From: Olavius algarvensis Delta 4 endosymbiont
GTDB taxonomy: Bacteria; Desulfobacterota; Desulfobacteria; Desulfobacterales; CAJINA01
Direction: 5' to 3'
NCBI GenBank assembly: GCA_905176665.1
Contig: CAJINA010000192.1
Coordinates: 1-64,000 of the forward strand
Length of the DNA: 64,000 nt
In this document: piece by piece, positions 63,434 through 64,000 of the stretch
Layout of the letters: every line of letters begins with the position of its first letter
Position numbering within the stretch: the stretch's first letter is position 1
Made by a program: the position numbers and the translations under genes
The notes under the pieces: generated by a model
What the model was told of the DNA's origin: nothing
Database searches by the model: none
Seen by the model: the letters and a program-made list of their open reading frames with translations, nothing else

Positions 63434-64000
63434 TTAGAGGCGCCCTTTCATCTTACCGCCGCCTTTTTTCAAAAAGCCTTCATAGTGGCGTGCCAGCATA
63501 TGGGATTCGATCTGGGAGACAGTATCGATGGCGACCCCGACGACAATCAGCAGGGCCGTTCCGCCAAAATAGAAGGGCACGTTAAACTGGGATATCAGGA
63601 TCGAGGGCAGCACACAGACGGCCGATACGTAGATCGCCCCGCCGAGTGTAATCCTGGTGAGCACCCGATCGATATAGTCGGCGGTCCTTTTACCCGGTCG
63701 AATACCCGGTATGTAGCCGCCCTGCTTTTTCATGTTGTCCGCCACATCCACTGGGTTGAAAGTGACGGCCGTATAGAAATAGCAGAAGAAGAAGATCATG
63801 GCCACGAACAAGAGTTCGTAGACCACATTGCCGGGCCGCAAGGCCGCCACAATATCCTGCATCCAGGGTATGGTGATGAAACTGGCGATCGTCGCCGGAA
63901 ACATCATAATCGAAGATGCAAAAATCGGCGGAATGACGCCGGAGGTATTGATCTTCAATGGCAGGTGGGTGCTTTGCCCACCATACATTTTTCGCCCAAC
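63434..64000 (-). CDS. secY: Protein translocase subunit SecY (C-terminal part, runs off right edge)
   Basis: The last 188 residues of SecY, the translocation channel. The frame is open through the window end (VGRK precedes [26 protein letters not shown]), so the internal Met is not the start. Four hydrophobic segments and the C-terminal [34 protein letters not shown] are clear. Confidence 0.97.
   Translation of the reverse strand, partial: VGRKMYGGQSTHLPLKINTSGVIPPIFASSIMMFPATIASFITIPWMQDIVAALRPGNVVYELLFVAMIFFFCYFYTAVTFNPVDVADNMKKQGGYIPGIRPGKRTADYIDRVLTRITLGGAIYVSAVCVLPSILISQFNVPFYFGGTALLIVVGVAIDTVSQIESHMLARHYEGFLKKGGGKMKGRL

Noticed and set aside
1-64000. CRISPR array, prophage, insertion sequence, rRNA or tRNA gene
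   Set aside because: None of the expected repeats, cas, integrase, transposase or RNA signatures was found.

Overview
The window looks like a chromosomal segment of an anaerobic member of the Desulfobacterota (sulfate-reducer or syntroph type, Desulfobacteraceae/Desulfosarcinaceae-like). This is inferred from gene content: a BamA-type benzoyl-CoA lower pathway, indolepyruvate:ferredoxin oxidoreductase, many PAS/GAF histidine kinases with relatives in that phylum, a TRAP transporter, and a standard bacterial alpha/S4/S11/S13 operon. No rRNA, tRNA, CRISPR array or insertion sequence was recognised.

Region 1 (1-15.5 kb) is a Lap-type surface adhesion system. The 3' part of a giant VWA/RTX adhesin enters from the left edge. 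It converges on a six-gene minus-strand operon read in the order TolC-OmpA fusion, LapG-like protease, LapD-like c-di-GMP receptor, LapB-like ABC exporter, LapC-like adaptor, LuxR-type regulator. The genes overlap by 1-8 nt. The outer-membrane protein carries three C-terminal OmpA domains, and the exporter gene is broken by an internal deletion with a frameshift.

Region 2 (15.5-20.4 kb) holds small genes: a secreted DUF4177 protein, a DUF2080 protein with an acetyltransferase, an NfeD/SPFH pair and an alpha/beta hydrolase.

Region 3 (20.4-40.2 kb) is the metabolic core: sixteen co-directional plus-strand genes ending at a clear terminator. They encode the cyclic-diene hydratase (Dch), the hydroxy-enoyl-CoA dehydrogenase (Had) and the ring-opening hydrolase (BamA/Oah) of benzoyl-CoA degradation. 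With them are beta-oxidation enzymes (SDR, thiolase plus DUF35 partner, HCDH-crotonase fusion), an arylpyruvate module (IorAB, PaaK), a ketopantoate-reductase-like dehydrogenase, an ADP-forming acyl-CoA synthetase, an AMP-forming ligase and a second thiolase. A two-gene ATP-driven radical-type reductase or dehydratase (one activase, one BcrB/HgdB-like subunit) sits in the middle. The usual dearomatising reductases (BamBC or BcrABCD sets) are not in the window.

Region 4 (40.3-54.2 kb) is mostly signalling: CBS-domain proteins, four histidine kinases (one frameshifted in a G8 tract) and a response regulator, interspersed with a glycerate-kinase-like enzyme, proline dehydrogenase and a PfkB kinase.

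Region 5 (54.2-59.5 kb) has a tandem ACT protein, then a minus-strand run dctP-dctQ-dctM-GNAT-acuA-like. A strong hairpin between dctP and dctQ probably adjusts stoichiometry. Upstream of dctP, a TTGACA box is followed by a 17-bp motif that matches, at 15 of 17 positions, a motif just upstream of bamA. This suggests that uptake, ligase acetylation and aromatic-acid degradation may be co-regulated.

Region 6 (59.7-64 kb) is the secY-infA-rpmJ-rpsM-rpsK-rpsD-rpoA-rplQ ribosomal operon, closed by a strong terminator. secY runs off the right edge.
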